The notes below the pieces were generated by a model that was not told the DNA's origin, made no database searches, and saw nothing but the letters and a program-made list of their open reading frames with translations. The position numbers and the translations under genes are program-made. Below, piece after piece: positions 40,741 through 49,446 of a stretch of DNA of 64,000 bases (positions are counted from its first letter, which is position 1; each line of letters opens with the position of its first letter). Source of the stretch: Chryseobacterium culicis (GTDB taxonomy: Bacteria; Bacteroidota; Bacteroidia; Flavobacteriales; Weeksellaceae). The stretch lies in the NCBI RefSeq assembly GCF_900108365.1, contig NZ_FNWQ01000001.1, forward strand, positions 806,001 through 870,000. Reading direction: 5' to 3'.

Positions 40741-43530
40741 TTAAAAATTGTATCCCAGCGTTACACTGATATTGGTACCTGAAAGCCTTTCAATAGCAAG
40801 AGCATCTTTGCTGTCATACTTACCGTTGTCATTCAGGTCATGGTAGAATTTGGCACGACGGTTCAGGATATCTGAAACATTCAGCTTGATCTCACCTTTA
40901 TTGTTCCATATTTTTTTAGCAAGCTGGAAATCAAGAAGCGGTCTTGGTGCTTCCCAGATTGGTGGTACCTGATCGTTTCCTACATAAAGGATCCTTCTTC
41001 CGATCATGTTGAATAATACGGTAGAAGACCATCCTGATTTTTCAGTATCATACTGAAGGCTTACGTTGACAGTGTACGGAGATTGCCCCTGCATTGGCCT
41101 GTCAATGTTCGTCGTTTCGTCCGTTACCCTGTTTTTGATTAATGCTACGTTTCCACCCAGCGTAAAGTTTTTAAGAGCACTTACAAAATCAAGCTTTTTT
41201 CTTACTTCTACTTCCACCCCGTAAGCGTCAGCTTTATCTACGTTCAGGTAGTTGAAGGTATTACTGGTTCCTACCCCAGACTGGTTGAAGTATAATTCGA
41301 TAGGTTTTTTAAAGTTTTTGTAGAAACCTGCCACAGAGATAATTTCTCCGTTTCTTGGGTAATATTCCCAACGAACGTCGGCACTTGTGATTTTAGTTCT
41401 TTCGATAGATTTATTCCCGATTACAGTAGCTCCCAGGTCAAAATCATAATAGGCTAAAGGAGAAACCTCTCTGAATTCCGGTCTTACCACAGTTTGTGAA
41501 CCTGCAAGACGGATGTTCATCTTAGGATTTACCTTAAATGTCAGGTTAACAGCAGGTAAAAAGTCTGTAACACGGGTATTGACAAAACGGTCATCGCTTT
41601 TCTTCGTGCTTCCAACCAGCTGGTCAAAGTTTTCAACTCTTAATCCCCAAACCGCTCTTAACCATGGAGTAAAGTTATTGTCAAACTGTAAATATCCCGC
41701 ATTAAGGATCGTATTAGCAATATATCGGTACTGATTTCCGGCGATTTCATCAAATGTAAATCCTCCGTTACCTCCGAAATTTTCCGGATTGAAAATGGTT
41801 TCGAAAGGCTGAGAAAGTAATCCCTGATTGAAATTTTCAAGCCTTACAGAGAATGGTCGGGAGTTGTAGATTCTGTCTTTTACCTGGAATAAGTAACCGC
41901 CTTTGATTGTTTGTTTCTGCCCAAACATCGTGAATGTCTTGGAAATGTCACCTCCTGCATTATACAGATAATCACTTAGAGTAGAGTAGAATACACTTCC
42001 TGATTTCTGAGAAAGACCATTGGAAATCAATGCTAAATAAGGACTTCCGGTCATGTTGGTGTACTGGTTATACTGTAAACGCTGCAGCAGAGGAATGTAC
42101 TGGTCCAGGATCCCGAAGCTGCCGTACCAGTTAACAGTCAGTCCCCCAAGAGCATCTATTTTATGGGTACCGGTAAGGGTAGAGTTATAGAATGTAGTTT
42201 CCTTAAATCCGATCTCCCTCGCCATGATATTGGTACCGTTGATCGGATCAAATTCAAAATCCTTACCAGTTCTAAAGGACATGTGGTTCACGGTATTATT
42301 CGTGATGATATTCTTTAAGGAGATTTTATTGTTATTGTTCAGCTTTAAAGCCAGGTTCAGCATTCCTCCTAAAATAATATCATTGCTGTATTTTTCTGTA
42401 AAATAATCGAAGTTGGTATCAGCAAGCTGGTCGTTGATGGTAAAGAAACGGTTGGTAGACTCGGTTCTCCTTTTGTTGTTCGTGTAGTTTAAAACAGCAA
42501 TTACCCCCAGATCTTTTCCAAATACTTTCGTATTGAAACCTCCGTCTAACTGTAAGCTTATGTTTTCTGGGTAACCAATACTGTTATATCCGAGATTCTT
42601 TGTAAATCCTTTACCGATTTCTGTTTTCTGAGCTTCAGATAGAATACTGAAAGCATTTTTGGCAGGCATATTGGTAGGAAGCTTTCTGTAACCGTCATCA
42701 ATTCCTAAAAAGTCCCATTTCCCTCCTTTCTGCATATGGAATTCCTGTCCCATAGTAGCCGTATTTCCTCCTACACCTACTTGTACATTGAAGAAGTTTT
42801 TGTTAGGAATATCCTTAGTATTCACCTGAATCAATGCACCACCCCATTCTCCCGTATATTCAGGGATGAAAGTTTTGTTGATGACAAGTGTTTCAATAAC
42901 GTTGGCAGGGAAAAGATCGAAAGAGAAAGTCTTTCTGTCAGGCTCAGTACTGGATAGCTGAATACCGTTCAGCATCGCCTGGTTATAACGGTCTGATAAA
43001 CCTCTTACTACAATATATTTTCCTTCAGATAAACTCACCCCGGAAACTCTCTTCAGAACTTCACCCGTGTTTCTGTCCGGACTTCTTTTAATAGCTTCGA
43101 CCCCGATCACCTGAGAAACTACACCTGCGTTCTTTTGTAAACCTATGGTTGAGGCTATGGTTTCTTTTCTCGCGTTGGATTTTATGACAACTCCCTCAAT
43201 TTCTTTCTCTTTAGTGGAGGGCTTATCCAGAACGATATCAAGATGAGTATTACCTTCATTCTTGATGATAACCTCGCTGATCTCTTTTCTGTTGTACCCA
43301 TTGGAACTTACCGTTACAATGTAATTGGTACCAGGGGACAGGTTGATAGAGTAGTATCCGGAAATGTCAGTAGTAACTTCCTGGCCATTTACTTTTACTT
43401 TTACCCCTTCTATAGGAGTATTATCTTTCTCGTCCAATACCCTACCTTCCAAAATCTGGCTTTGTGCAAAAGCATAGCCAGCAGAAAACAAGGCAAGTAG
43501 CATAATGCTCTTGTGGAGTTGTTTTTTCAT
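40741..43530 (-). CDS. TonB-dependent receptor with carboxypeptidase-like N-terminal domain
   Basis: 929 residues. Signal peptide (ALFSAGYAFAQ, cleavage near 22), a carboxypeptidase regulatory-like module at about 25-110 (ILEGRVLDEKDNTPIEGVKVKVNG), a plug with VVSQVIGVEAIKRSPDRNTGEVLKRVSGVSLSEGKYIVVRGLSDRYNQAML at about 130-240, then a 22-strand barrel ending in the terminal Phe motif NISVTLGYNF. It imports a bulky ligand across the outer membrane with TonB energy. It is divergent from a PhoB/PhoR-like pair. The paired beta-helix lipoprotein suggests a SusCD-like import unit without SusD. Confidence 0.92.
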   Translation of the reverse strand: MKKQLHKSIMLLALFSAGYAFAQSQILEGRVLDEKDNTPIEGVKVKVNGQEVTTDISGYYSINLSPGTNYIVTVSSNGYNRKEISEVIIKNEGNTHLDIVLDKPSTKEKEIEGVVIKSNARKETIASTIGLQKNAGVVSQVIGVEAIKRSPDRNTGEVLKRVSGVSLSEGKYIVVRGLSDRYNQAMLNGIQLSSTEPDRKTFSFDLFPANVIETLVINKTFIPEYTGEWGGALIQVNTKDIPNKNFFNVQVGVGGNTATMGQEFHMQKGGKWDFLGIDDGYRKLPTNMPAKNAFSILSEAQKTEIGKGFTKNLGYNSIGYPENISLQLDGGFNTKVFGKDLGVIAVLNYTNNKRRTESTNRFFTINDQLADTNFDYFTEKYSNDIILGGMLNLALKLNNNNKISLKNIITNNTVNHMSFRTGKDFEFDPINGTNIMAREIGFKETTFYNSTLTGTHKIDALGGLTVNWYGSFGILDQYIPLLQRLQYNQYTNMTGSPYLALISNGLSQKSGSVFYSTLSDYLYNAGGDISKTFTMFGQKQTIKGGYLFQVKDRIYNSRPFSVRLENFNQGLLSQPFETIFNPENFGGNGGFTFDEIAGNQYRYIANTILNAGYLQFDNNFTPWLRAVWGLRVENFDQLVGSTKKSDDRFVNTRVTDFLPAVNLTFKVNPKMNIRLAGSQTVVRPEFREVSPLAYYDFDLGATVIGNKSIERTKITSADVRWEYYPRNGEIISVAGFYKNFKKPIELYFNQSGVGTSNTFNYLNVDKADAYGVEVEVRKKLDFVSALKNFTLGGNVALIKNRVTDETTNIDRPMQGQSPYTVNVSLQYDTEKSGWSSTVLFNMIGRRILYVGNDQVPPIWEAPRPLLDFQLAKKIWNNKGEIKLNVSDILNRRAKFYHDLNDNGKYDSKDALAIERLSGTNISVTLGYNF

Positions 43531-43854
43531 TTTACTTCTTTTACTTCTTTTTCAAGGGCAAAATAAAGGCTAAGTTTTTAGGAAAACTTTAGGATAATCT
43601 TAATTAATTGTGAAGTTTGTATTAACGGGTGAATTGATTTTATAATTATTGATGTTTTATTTATATAATTATAATTTTTGTTTTAATTTTAAGTAATATT
43701 CCTTATATTTGATTTGTGTGTATTTATTTGTTAATTTTTTTATTGATTTTGTAATTTTATCTTAAAATGTGGTTTTTTAATAAATACTTAACATTCGGCA
43801 GATAGATGAAATCAATTGAAATAATTAATTTTGTGGGAATTCTTAAACTAGAAG
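43531..43854. other. 324-bp AT-rich divergent regulatory region
   Basis: Lies between the TonB receptor (leftward) and the response regulator (rightward). It has no gene and is very AT-rich (runs of T and A). TAATTTTG at 43826-43833 fits the Bacteroidetes -7 consensus 22 bp before the response regulator start, but no good -33 element was found. A Pho-box-like direct repeat was looked for by eye and not seen. Confidence 0.5.
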
Positions 43855-44529
43855 ATGAGCAAAAAAATTCTTTTAATAGACGATGAACTGGACATTTTAG
43901 AGATTCTGTCTTACAATTTGGAAAAAGAAGGGTATGATATCTATACGGCTACCAATGGTAACGAAGGGATAGAAAAAGCAAAGGAAATTGTTCCGGACCT
44001 TATCTTATTAGATGTCATGATGCCTGAAAAAGATGGTATAGAAACCTGTCAGGAACTTCGTAAAGTGAAAGAACTTCAAAAAACACTTATTGTGTTCCTT
44101 TCTGCAAGAAGCGAAGAATTTTCTCAGTTAGCAGGTTTTCAGGCAGGTGCCAATGATTATATCGTAAAACTGATCAAACCGAAAATCCTTATCTCTAAAG
44201 TAAATGCATTATTACAGCTTACCTCTCAGGTGTCTGACAATGCAAAACTCATCGAAATCGGGGACCTGGTTATTGACAAAGATAATTTCAGAGTTTCCAA
44301 AAGCGGCCAGCAATTTCTTCTTCCCAAAAAGGAGTTTGATTTACTTTACCTTTTGGCTTCCAATACTGAAAAGGTTTTCAAGAGAGAGGAAATTCTGGAA
44401 AAGGTTTGGGGTAATGATGTGATTGTAGGCGAAAGAACTATAGATGTTCATATCAGAAGGCTGAGAGAAAAACTGGGAATCAATACCATTCAGACATTAA
44501 AGGGGATTGGATATAAACTGATTGTTTAA
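43855..44529 (+). CDS. OmpR/PhoB-family response regulator
   Basis: 224 residues. Receiver domain: DDE at 9-11, phospho-acceptor Asp53 in LLDVMMPEKDG and Lys104. The usual Lys-Pro after the fifth strand is Lys-Leu (YIVKLIKPK), a departure from most relatives. The C-terminal winged helix (about 125-224) has LPKKEFDLLYLLASNTEKVFKREEILEKVWG and RTIDVHIRRLREKLG. It binds DNA as a dimer when phosphorylated by the kinase encoded next. The order and type recall PhoB-PhoR, but phosphate sensing is not shown by the sequence. Confidence 0.88.
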   Translation: MSKKILLIDDELDILEILSYNLEKEGYDIYTATNGNEGIEKAKEIVPDLILLDVMMPEKDGIETCQELRKVKELQKTLIVFLSARSEEFSQLAGFQAGANDYIVKLIKPKILISKVNALLQLTSQVSDNAKLIEIGDLVIDKDNFRVSKSGQQFLLPKKEFDLLYLLASNTEKVFKREEILEKVWGNDVIVGERTIDVHIRRLREKLGINTIQTLKGIGYKLIV

Positions 44530-44577
44530 TTCGCTAAAAATCTTAACTTTACGTTTAATCATTAAAACGTTGTAAAA

Positions 44578-45609
44578 TTGAAATTTTACAGACTTACCCT
44601 CGTTGCCTCCTGTCTTCTGACACTGGTAATGTTCCTTTTGGTAATCGTATTCGATTCACTGAAAGATATCTATTACGAGACCCCTTTATTCAAAACGGGT
44701 CTTTTCATCTGTATTGTCCTGATCTTTCTGATCAACTGTGTAGTACTGGAGCTCCTTTTCAGTTACTACAGCAGAAAACAGGTAAAAGGGCTTTCCGGAT
44801 TTCTTCCGCAGGAAATTGTACAGAATCATGACGAAAATATCACCATTAAAGAATTAGGAGAAAGGTTTTCAGATTTCAATCAGCAGCAGGTATCAGAAAT
44901 TGATATGATGAAGGAAATGGAAAGCTACCGTAAAGAATATATCGGAAACGTTTCCCATGAGCTGAAAACACCCTTGTTTTCTATTCAGGGATATGTAGAA
45001 ACCTTAAGAGATGGCGGAGTGGATAACCTTACCATCCGGGACAAGTATCTTGAAAGAATTGATAAATCGGTAGAAAGGCTTATCGCCATTGTAACAGATC
45101 TGGATATGATCAACAGACTGGAAGCAGGAGAGATCAATCTTACCGTTTCAAAATTTGATGTTAACTTTCTGATCAAAGAAATTTTTGATCTCCTTGATCT
45201 TGAAGCTGAAAAGAGAAATACAACCTTACAGATTCAGACCCTTCATCCGCAGATCTTTGTGGAGGCTGATAAACAAAAGATTTCGCAGGTTTTCATTAAT
45301 CTTATTTCCAATGCGATTCATTATGCTAACAGACAGGAAGCAAAAGTCATCGTAAAAACCAGTGTCCTGAAAAATAAGGTGCTGATCGAGGTAATAGATA
45401 ACGGAATGGGAATCAAATCTGAAATCCTTCCAAGAATCTTCGAAAGATTTTACCGTGTAGAAACCAGCAGAAGCAGGAGAGAAGGCGGCTCCGGACTTGG
45501 TTTGGCTATCGTAAAACACATCCTTGAAGCACATAACGAAAATATTACCGTAGAAAGTGTGTACCTCGAAGGCACAAAGTTCAGTTTTATGCTTGAGAAA
45601 AGTAAATAA
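44578..45609 (+). CDS. Sensor histidine kinase (PhoR-like)
   Basis: 343 residues beginning with TTG 44578; the first in-frame ATG would remove half of the first membrane helix, so TTG is preferred. Two transmembrane helices at about 5-25 and 41-60, then a HisKA domain with His127 in NVSHELKTPLFSIQGY, and an ATPase domain with NLISNAIHYANR (N box), DNGMGI (G1) and GGSGLGLAIVKH (G2). No PAS or periplasmic sensor domain of size is present. It starts 48 bp after the response regulator stop, so the two form one operon. The stimulus is unknown. Confidence 0.9.
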   Translation: MKFYRLTLVASCLLTLVMFLLVIVFDSLKDIYYETPLFKTGLFICIVLIFLINCVVLELLFSYYSRKQVKGLSGFLPQEIVQNHDENITIKELGERFSDFNQQQVSEIDMMKEMESYRKEYIGNVSHELKTPLFSIQGYVETLRDGGVDNLTIRDKYLERIDKSVERLIAIVTDLDMINRLEAGEINLTVSKFDVNFLIKEIFDLLDLEAEKRNTTLQIQTLHPQIFVEADKQKISQVFINLISNAIHYANRQEAKVIVKTSVLKNKVLIEVIDNGMGIKSEILPRIFERFYRVETSRSRREGGSGLGLAIVKHILEAHNENITVESVYLEGTKFSFMLEKSK

Positions 45610-45661
45610 TTCCGGCAAAATGTAAGAAAAAAAAATATTTTAAAAAATCCTGAAATATTTT

Positions 45662-45690
45662 TTTGTCACATGTCATTTATTATATATTTG
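45662..45690 (+). promoter_or_regulatory. Promoter of the PRiA4-ORF3-like gene
   Basis: TTTG (45662-45665), a 17-bp spacer and TATATTTG (45683-45690) match the Bacteroidetes pattern TTG-N17 to 23-TAnnTTTG exactly. The start codon is 54 bp downstream. Confidence 0.65.
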
Positions 45691-45743
45691 CAACAGAGAT
45701 TTATCATAATTATAAAGGCAAAAAAGTAATTTAAGAAACTGAT

Positions 45744-46343
45744 ATGGTTTACAAAATCCGCGTAATATTAGATGCGAAAGAGGATATTTTCCGTGATGTC
45801 GAAGTTAAGGGAAAGCAAACGTTATGGAACTTACATTTAGGAATTAAAAGTGCATTCAGTCTGCAGGGCGACGAGCTTTCTACTTTTAATCTGTTAGAAA
45901 ATGACGGAACAATCGTAAAAAGTGTCCCACTAGAAGATATGAGTGATGATGGTGATGGTGAGATTATGTCAGATGTGTACATAGACGAGGCTTTTGAAAA
46001 TGTAGGCGACAAAGCACAGTTCCAATATGGGCTTCTTGATCTTTGGGAATTCTTCTGTGAGCTGGTAGAAGTCATTGAAGAAACAAAAGGAGTTAATTAT
46101 CCGATTACGGTATACCGATTTGGAAACGTTCCTTTGAAGGCCCCTAGCAAAAACGGAAGTGCGGGAGGATCCAAAAAGAAATCAGCAATGCCTTTGGCAG
46201 ATGACGAGTTTGGTTTTGATGATGATTTCGTTGCCGGCGGAAATTTTTCAGATGAAGATGACGATAGCTTTGATGATGAGGAAGAAGAAGATTACAATGA
46301 CGATGTCTTTGATGATGAGGATGACAATGATGACGAAAGATAG
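45744..46343 (+). CDS. PRiA4-ORF3 / IS1096 passenger-like protein with acidic tail
   Basis: 199 residues. The first 130 match the plasmid pRiA4b ORF-3-like domain: VYKIRVILDAKEDIFRDVEVKGKQTLWNLHLGIKSAFSLQGDELSTF, DEAFENVGDKAQFQYGLLDLWEFFCELVEV and the strand NYPITVYRFGNVP. The last 50 residues are almost only Asp and Glu (from about 148). The domain is found on IS1096-type elements and in stand-alone chromosomal copies. No transposase is near, so this looks like a chromosomal copy. It could bind a basic protein or chelate metal; the role is unknown. Confidence 0.8.
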   Translation: MVYKIRVILDAKEDIFRDVEVKGKQTLWNLHLGIKSAFSLQGDELSTFNLLENDGTIVKSVPLEDMSDDGDGEIMSDVYIDEAFENVGDKAQFQYGLLDLWEFFCELVEVIEETKGVNYPITVYRFGNVPLKAPSKNGSAGGSKKKSAMPLADDEFGFDDDFVAGGNFSDEDDDSFDDEEEEDYNDDVFDDEDDNDDER

Positions 46344-46359
46344 TCAACAAAAATATTTC

Positions 46360-46389
46360 AGCCCTGGATTTTGTTCCGGGGCTTTTTTA
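46360..46389 (+). terminator. Terminator after the PRiA4-ORF3-like gene
   Basis: AGCCCTGGA / TTCCGGGGCT stem with one mismatch and seven T, 17 bp past the stop codon. Confidence 0.82.
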
Positions 46390-46489
46390 TAGCCAAAAGT
46401 TAACCAAAAGAAAATTTACAAATACGCTGATTTCATCATTTCCGCTTTCCAGCCAAAAAACAATTCTTACTTTTGTTAAAAATAGTTGG

Positions 46490-47839
46490 ATGAAAAAATT
46501 AATTTTATTAGCTGTAATTGGTCTGGGAATTGTTTCCTGTACTACCCGAAAAAATACAAATAAGATGACAGAACTGCCAAAAGATTGGAAACACACTACC
46601 AATATCTATGAAGTAAACGTAAGACAATATACTCAGGAAGGAACTTTCAAGGCATTCGCCAAAGAAATGCCCCGTCTGAAATCCATGGGGGTAAAAACAC
46701 TGTGGTTTATGCCCATTACTCCAATTGCCCAGCAAAACAAAAAAGGAAGCCTGGGGAGCCCTTATGCGGCAGCAGATTACACTTCCATCAACCCTGAGTT
46801 CGGTACTCTGCAGGATTTCAAAGATATGGTGAATGAAGCACACAGATTAGGATTCAAAGTAATCATAGACTGGGTAGCCAATCATACGGGCTGGGATCAT
46901 GTATGGACAAAAACACATCCTGAATTTTATCTGAAAGATCCGGACGGTAAATTCCATATCGCTTCAGGAATGGACGATATCATTGAACTCGACTATAAAA
47001 ACCAGGAAATGCGCCATGCAATGATTGATGCGATGAAATTCTGGGTGAAGGAAACCAATATTGATGGCTTCCGATGCGATCTCGCTTCATGGGTTGAAGT
47101 AGATTTCTGGGAACAGGCACGCCCCGAAGTAGAAAAAATAAAACCTCTTTTCTGGCTGGGAGAATTTGATGAACTGGAAAGCCCTGAATATGGAAAAGTT
47201 TTCGATGCCAGCTATTCATGGAAATGGATGCACAAATCTGCCGATTATTACAAAAAGAATGAGCCTCTGCAGGAACTGAAGGATCTTCTGAGACAATATT
47301 CCAATATCGGAGATGCTTCTATGAGAGCATGGTTTACAGCGAACCATGATGAAAACTCATGGAACGGAACCGAATACGAAAAATACGGAGTCATCACGAA
47401 GCCAATGGCTGTATTCTCTGCCACATGGAATGGCGTGCCGTTATTATATTCCGGACAGGAGCTTCCAAATATGAAAAGACTGGAGTTTTTTGAGAAAGAT
47501 GCCATTAAATGGACCAATACTTACCAAATGGCAGGCTTCTATAAAACATTATTCGATTTAAAAGCTTCCCAGCCTGCTTTACGAGGAGGTGACCCTAATG
47601 TAACTACCTACCTGCTCAATACTACAGCAAACGACAAGATTCTTGCTTATGTAAGAAAAAACGGAAAAGATGAAGTGCTGGTTGTTCTGAATATGTCCAA
47701 AGAACCTGTTAACTTTTCAATAGAAGATGAGCATGTATCGGGAACGTTCAGAAATGTTTTTGATAAAACGAGAAGAGATTTCAGTAACGGAAAAGACTTC
47801 AGCTTCAAAGTTTCAGATTATGCCGTATTTGAAAAATAA
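46490..47839 (+). CDS. GH13 alpha-amylase-family lipoprotein
   Basis: 449 residues with lipoprotein signal LAVIGLGIVSC and Cys17. The barrel carries the GH13 blocks in order: IIDWVANHTG (region I, 125-134), GFRCDLAS with nucleophile Asp197 (region II), WLGEFDE with acid/base Glu225 (region III) and FTANHDENS with Asp287 (region IV). YEVNVRQYTQEGTFKAFAKEMPRLKSMGVKTLWFMP is the family start. Anchored to an envelope membrane, it would cut alpha-1,4-glucans or short maltooligosaccharides in the periplasm or at the surface. No carbohydrate-binding module is seen and no sus genes are adjacent. Confidence 0.92.
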   Translation: MKKLILLAVIGLGIVSCTTRKNTNKMTELPKDWKHTTNIYEVNVRQYTQEGTFKAFAKEMPRLKSMGVKTLWFMPITPIAQQNKKGSLGSPYAAADYTSINPEFGTLQDFKDMVNEAHRLGFKVIIDWVANHTGWDHVWTKTHPEFYLKDPDGKFHIASGMDDIIELDYKNQEMRHAMIDAMKFWVKETNIDGFRCDLASWVEVDFWEQARPEVEKIKPLFWLGEFDELESPEYGKVFDASYSWKWMHKSADYYKKNEPLQELKDLLRQYSNIGDASMRAWFTANHDENSWNGTEYEKYGVITKPMAVFSATWNGVPLLYSGQELPNMKRLEFFEKDAIKWTNTYQMAGFYKTLFDLKASQPALRGGDPNVTTYLLNTTANDKILAYVRKNGKDEVLVVLNMSKEPVNFSIEDEHVSGTFRNVFDKTRRDFSNGKDFSFKVSDYAVFEK

Positions 47840-47908
47840 GCCGTAAAGCCTTTGAAATTTTAGCTGAAACTGTAAATCTTAATAACTAGTCTTTAAAGGC
47901 ACTGAATT

Positions 47909-47947
47909 CCCCTCCGCTGGAGGGGTGTCAAAATCTATGATTTTGAC
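47909..47947. repeat. Double-hairpin repeat after the GH13 gene
   Basis: Two perfect consecutive hairpins: CCCCTCC-GCT-GGAGGGG (47909-47925) and GTCAAAATC-TAT-GATTTTGAC (47927-47947), followed by GGGGTGG. The layout is that of a dispersed intergenic element common in Bacteroidetes. No T-run directly follows the first; the second is not a classical terminator. Confidence 0.7.
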
Positions 47948-47988
47948 GGGGTGGTTTTTACCATTCATCATAAAACAACGATCATGCA

Positions 47989-48429
47989 ATGAATAAACAG
48001 GAAATAATCAATATCATTAAAACAAAAGCTGCTGACAAAATCCAATACTTTGAGAATCTTATTGCAGAAACCAGAGCTTCCAACAACGACACGAAAAGCT
48101 CAATGGGAGATAAATATGAAACCGGCCGGGAAATGCTTCAGCAGGAAATTAATAATCTGCAAAGACAGCTTAACGAGGTACTGAACCAGCAGACTGTATT
48201 ACAGAAATTAACATCCGATCCTACAGAAAAAGTGCAGAACGGATCGTTGGTGAAAACCGACAAAGGACTCTTCTATATCGCTGTTTCAATGGGAGAAATC
48301 GTTTCTGATCATCAGAAAATCATGACGGTTTCAGCGGAATCGCCCTTGGTGAAAGTGATGCATGGTAAAAAAGCAGGAGAAACTTTTACCGTTAATACCA
48401 TTCATCAGACCATTGAAAATATATGGTAA
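47989..48429 (+). CDS. GreA/GreB-like C-terminal-domain protein
   Basis: 146 residues, no signal peptide. The N-terminal half is a helical, coiled-coil-prone region (KTKAADKIQYFENLIAETRASNNDTKSSMGDKYETGREML). The C-terminal half has VQNGSLVKTDKGLFYIAVSMGEIVSDHQ and VSAESPLVKVMHGKKAGETFTVN, the FKBP-like fold of Gre transcript-cleavage factors, including SPLxxxxxGKKxGE. Many databases list such proteins as 3-oxoacyl-ACP synthase; nothing here supports that. It may act on RNA polymerase, but the acidic Gre coiled-coil tip (D41/E44) is not obvious. Confidence 0.75.
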   Translation: MNKQEIINIIKTKAADKIQYFENLIAETRASNNDTKSSMGDKYETGREMLQQEINNLQRQLNEVLNQQTVLQKLTSDPTEKVQNGSLVKTDKGLFYIAVSMGEIVSDHQKIMTVSAESPLVKVMHGKKAGETFTVNTIHQTIENIW

Positions 48430-48492
48430 ATTAATTTCTGTTAGAGTACAGATATACAGCTGTTTAATAGAAAATAAACATCACCCCTATAA

Positions 48493-48524
48493 AAAGCATT
48501 CATAAAAGTGAGTGCTTTTTTTGA
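48493..48524 (+). terminator. Terminator after the Gre-like gene
   Basis: AAAAAGCATTCA-TAAAAG-TGAGTGCTTTTTTT: a 10-bp stem with one T-G pair and a T-run. Confidence 0.82.
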
Positions 48525-48563
48525 TCGTTTTTACTAAATTTGAAGCTTAAAATCTCATTCAAA

Positions 48564-49358
48564 ATGCAAAACTACCTGGATCTTTTACAGCATATTTTAG
48601 ACAACGGAACTGATAAAACCGACAGAACGGGCACCGGAACAAGAAGTGTGTTCGGGTATCAGCTGAGATATGATCTTTCTGAAGGATTTCCTTTGGTAAC
48701 TACCAAAAAAGTGCATTTGAAATCTATTATTTATGAGCTGCTTTGGTTCCTGAAAGGAGATACCAATATCAAATACCTGAAAGATAACGGAGTAAGCATC
48801 TGGGACGAATGGGCAGATGAAAACGGTGATCTGGGACCGGTGTACGGAGCACAGTGGAGAAACTGGACTGGTGCTGACGGTAAAGTGGTAGACCAGATTA
48901 AAGATGTTATCGACCAGATTAAAAAGAACCCTGATTCCAGAAGACTGATTGTATCAGCATGGAATGTGGCAGAAATTCCTAATATGGCTCTGGCCCCTTG
49001 CCACGCTCTGTTTCAGTTTTATGTGGCAGACGGAAAACTTTCTCTGCAGCTGTACCAGAGAAGTGCGGATGTTTTCCTTGGCGTACCGTTCAATATTGCA
49101 AGCTATGCTTTGCTTTTGATGATGGTAGCGCAGGTTTGTGATCTTGAAGTAGGAGATTACGTTCACAGCTTCGGAGATGTTCATATTTACAATAATCACT
49201 TTGAGCAGGTAAACAGACAGCTTGGAAGAGAACCAAGACCACTTCCTGTGATGAAGCTAAACCCTGATATTAAAGATATTTTTGATTTCAATTTCGAAGA
49301 CTTCACATTAGAAAACTATGATCCGCATCCGGGAATTAAAGCTCCCGTAGCGATTTAA
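48564..49358 (+). CDS. thyA: Thymidylate synthase
   Basis: 264 residues from ATG 48564, exactly the length of E. coli ThyA; the frame is open back to a TTG at 48540 that need not be used. Motifs: [53 protein letters not shown] with catalytic Cys146, and [29 protein letters not shown]. It methylates dUMP to dTMP with methylene-tetrahydrofolate. No dihydrofolate reductase gene is adjacent. The gene stands between the Gre-like terminator and a polytopic membrane protein. Confidence 0.96.
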   Translation: MQNYLDLLQHILDNGTDKTDRTGTGTRSVFGYQLRYDLSEGFPLVTTKKVHLKSIIYELLWFLKGDTNIKYLKDNGVSIWDEWADENGDLGPVYGAQWRNWTGADGKVVDQIKDVIDQIKKNPDSRRLIVSAWNVAEIPNMALAPCHALFQFYVADGKLSLQLYQRSADVFLGVPFNIASYALLLMMVAQVCDLEVGDYVHSFGDVHIYNNHFEQVNRQLGREPRPLPVMKLNPDIKDIFDFNFEDFTLENYDPHPGIKAPVAI

Positions 49359-49446
49359 TACGAAGTCTGGTGCGCTGATATTTTTTTTATTCTGATATTT
49401 CTATTATTTTTGGTCCGGTTAAATAACCAAATTAACTGAAACACTT

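Noticed and set aside
45744..46343. Insertion sequence
   Set aside because: The domain is known from IS1096 passengers, but no transposase or terminal inverted repeats are near.
46144..46350. His-rich minus-strand protein
   Set aside because: It is the antisense of GAT/GAA-rich codons for the acidic tail of the plus-strand gene.
47989..48429. 3-oxoacyl-ACP synthase
   Set aside because: That name is common in databases for this family, but the protein has no thiolase fold motif or Cys-His-His site and its C-terminal half fits Gre factors.
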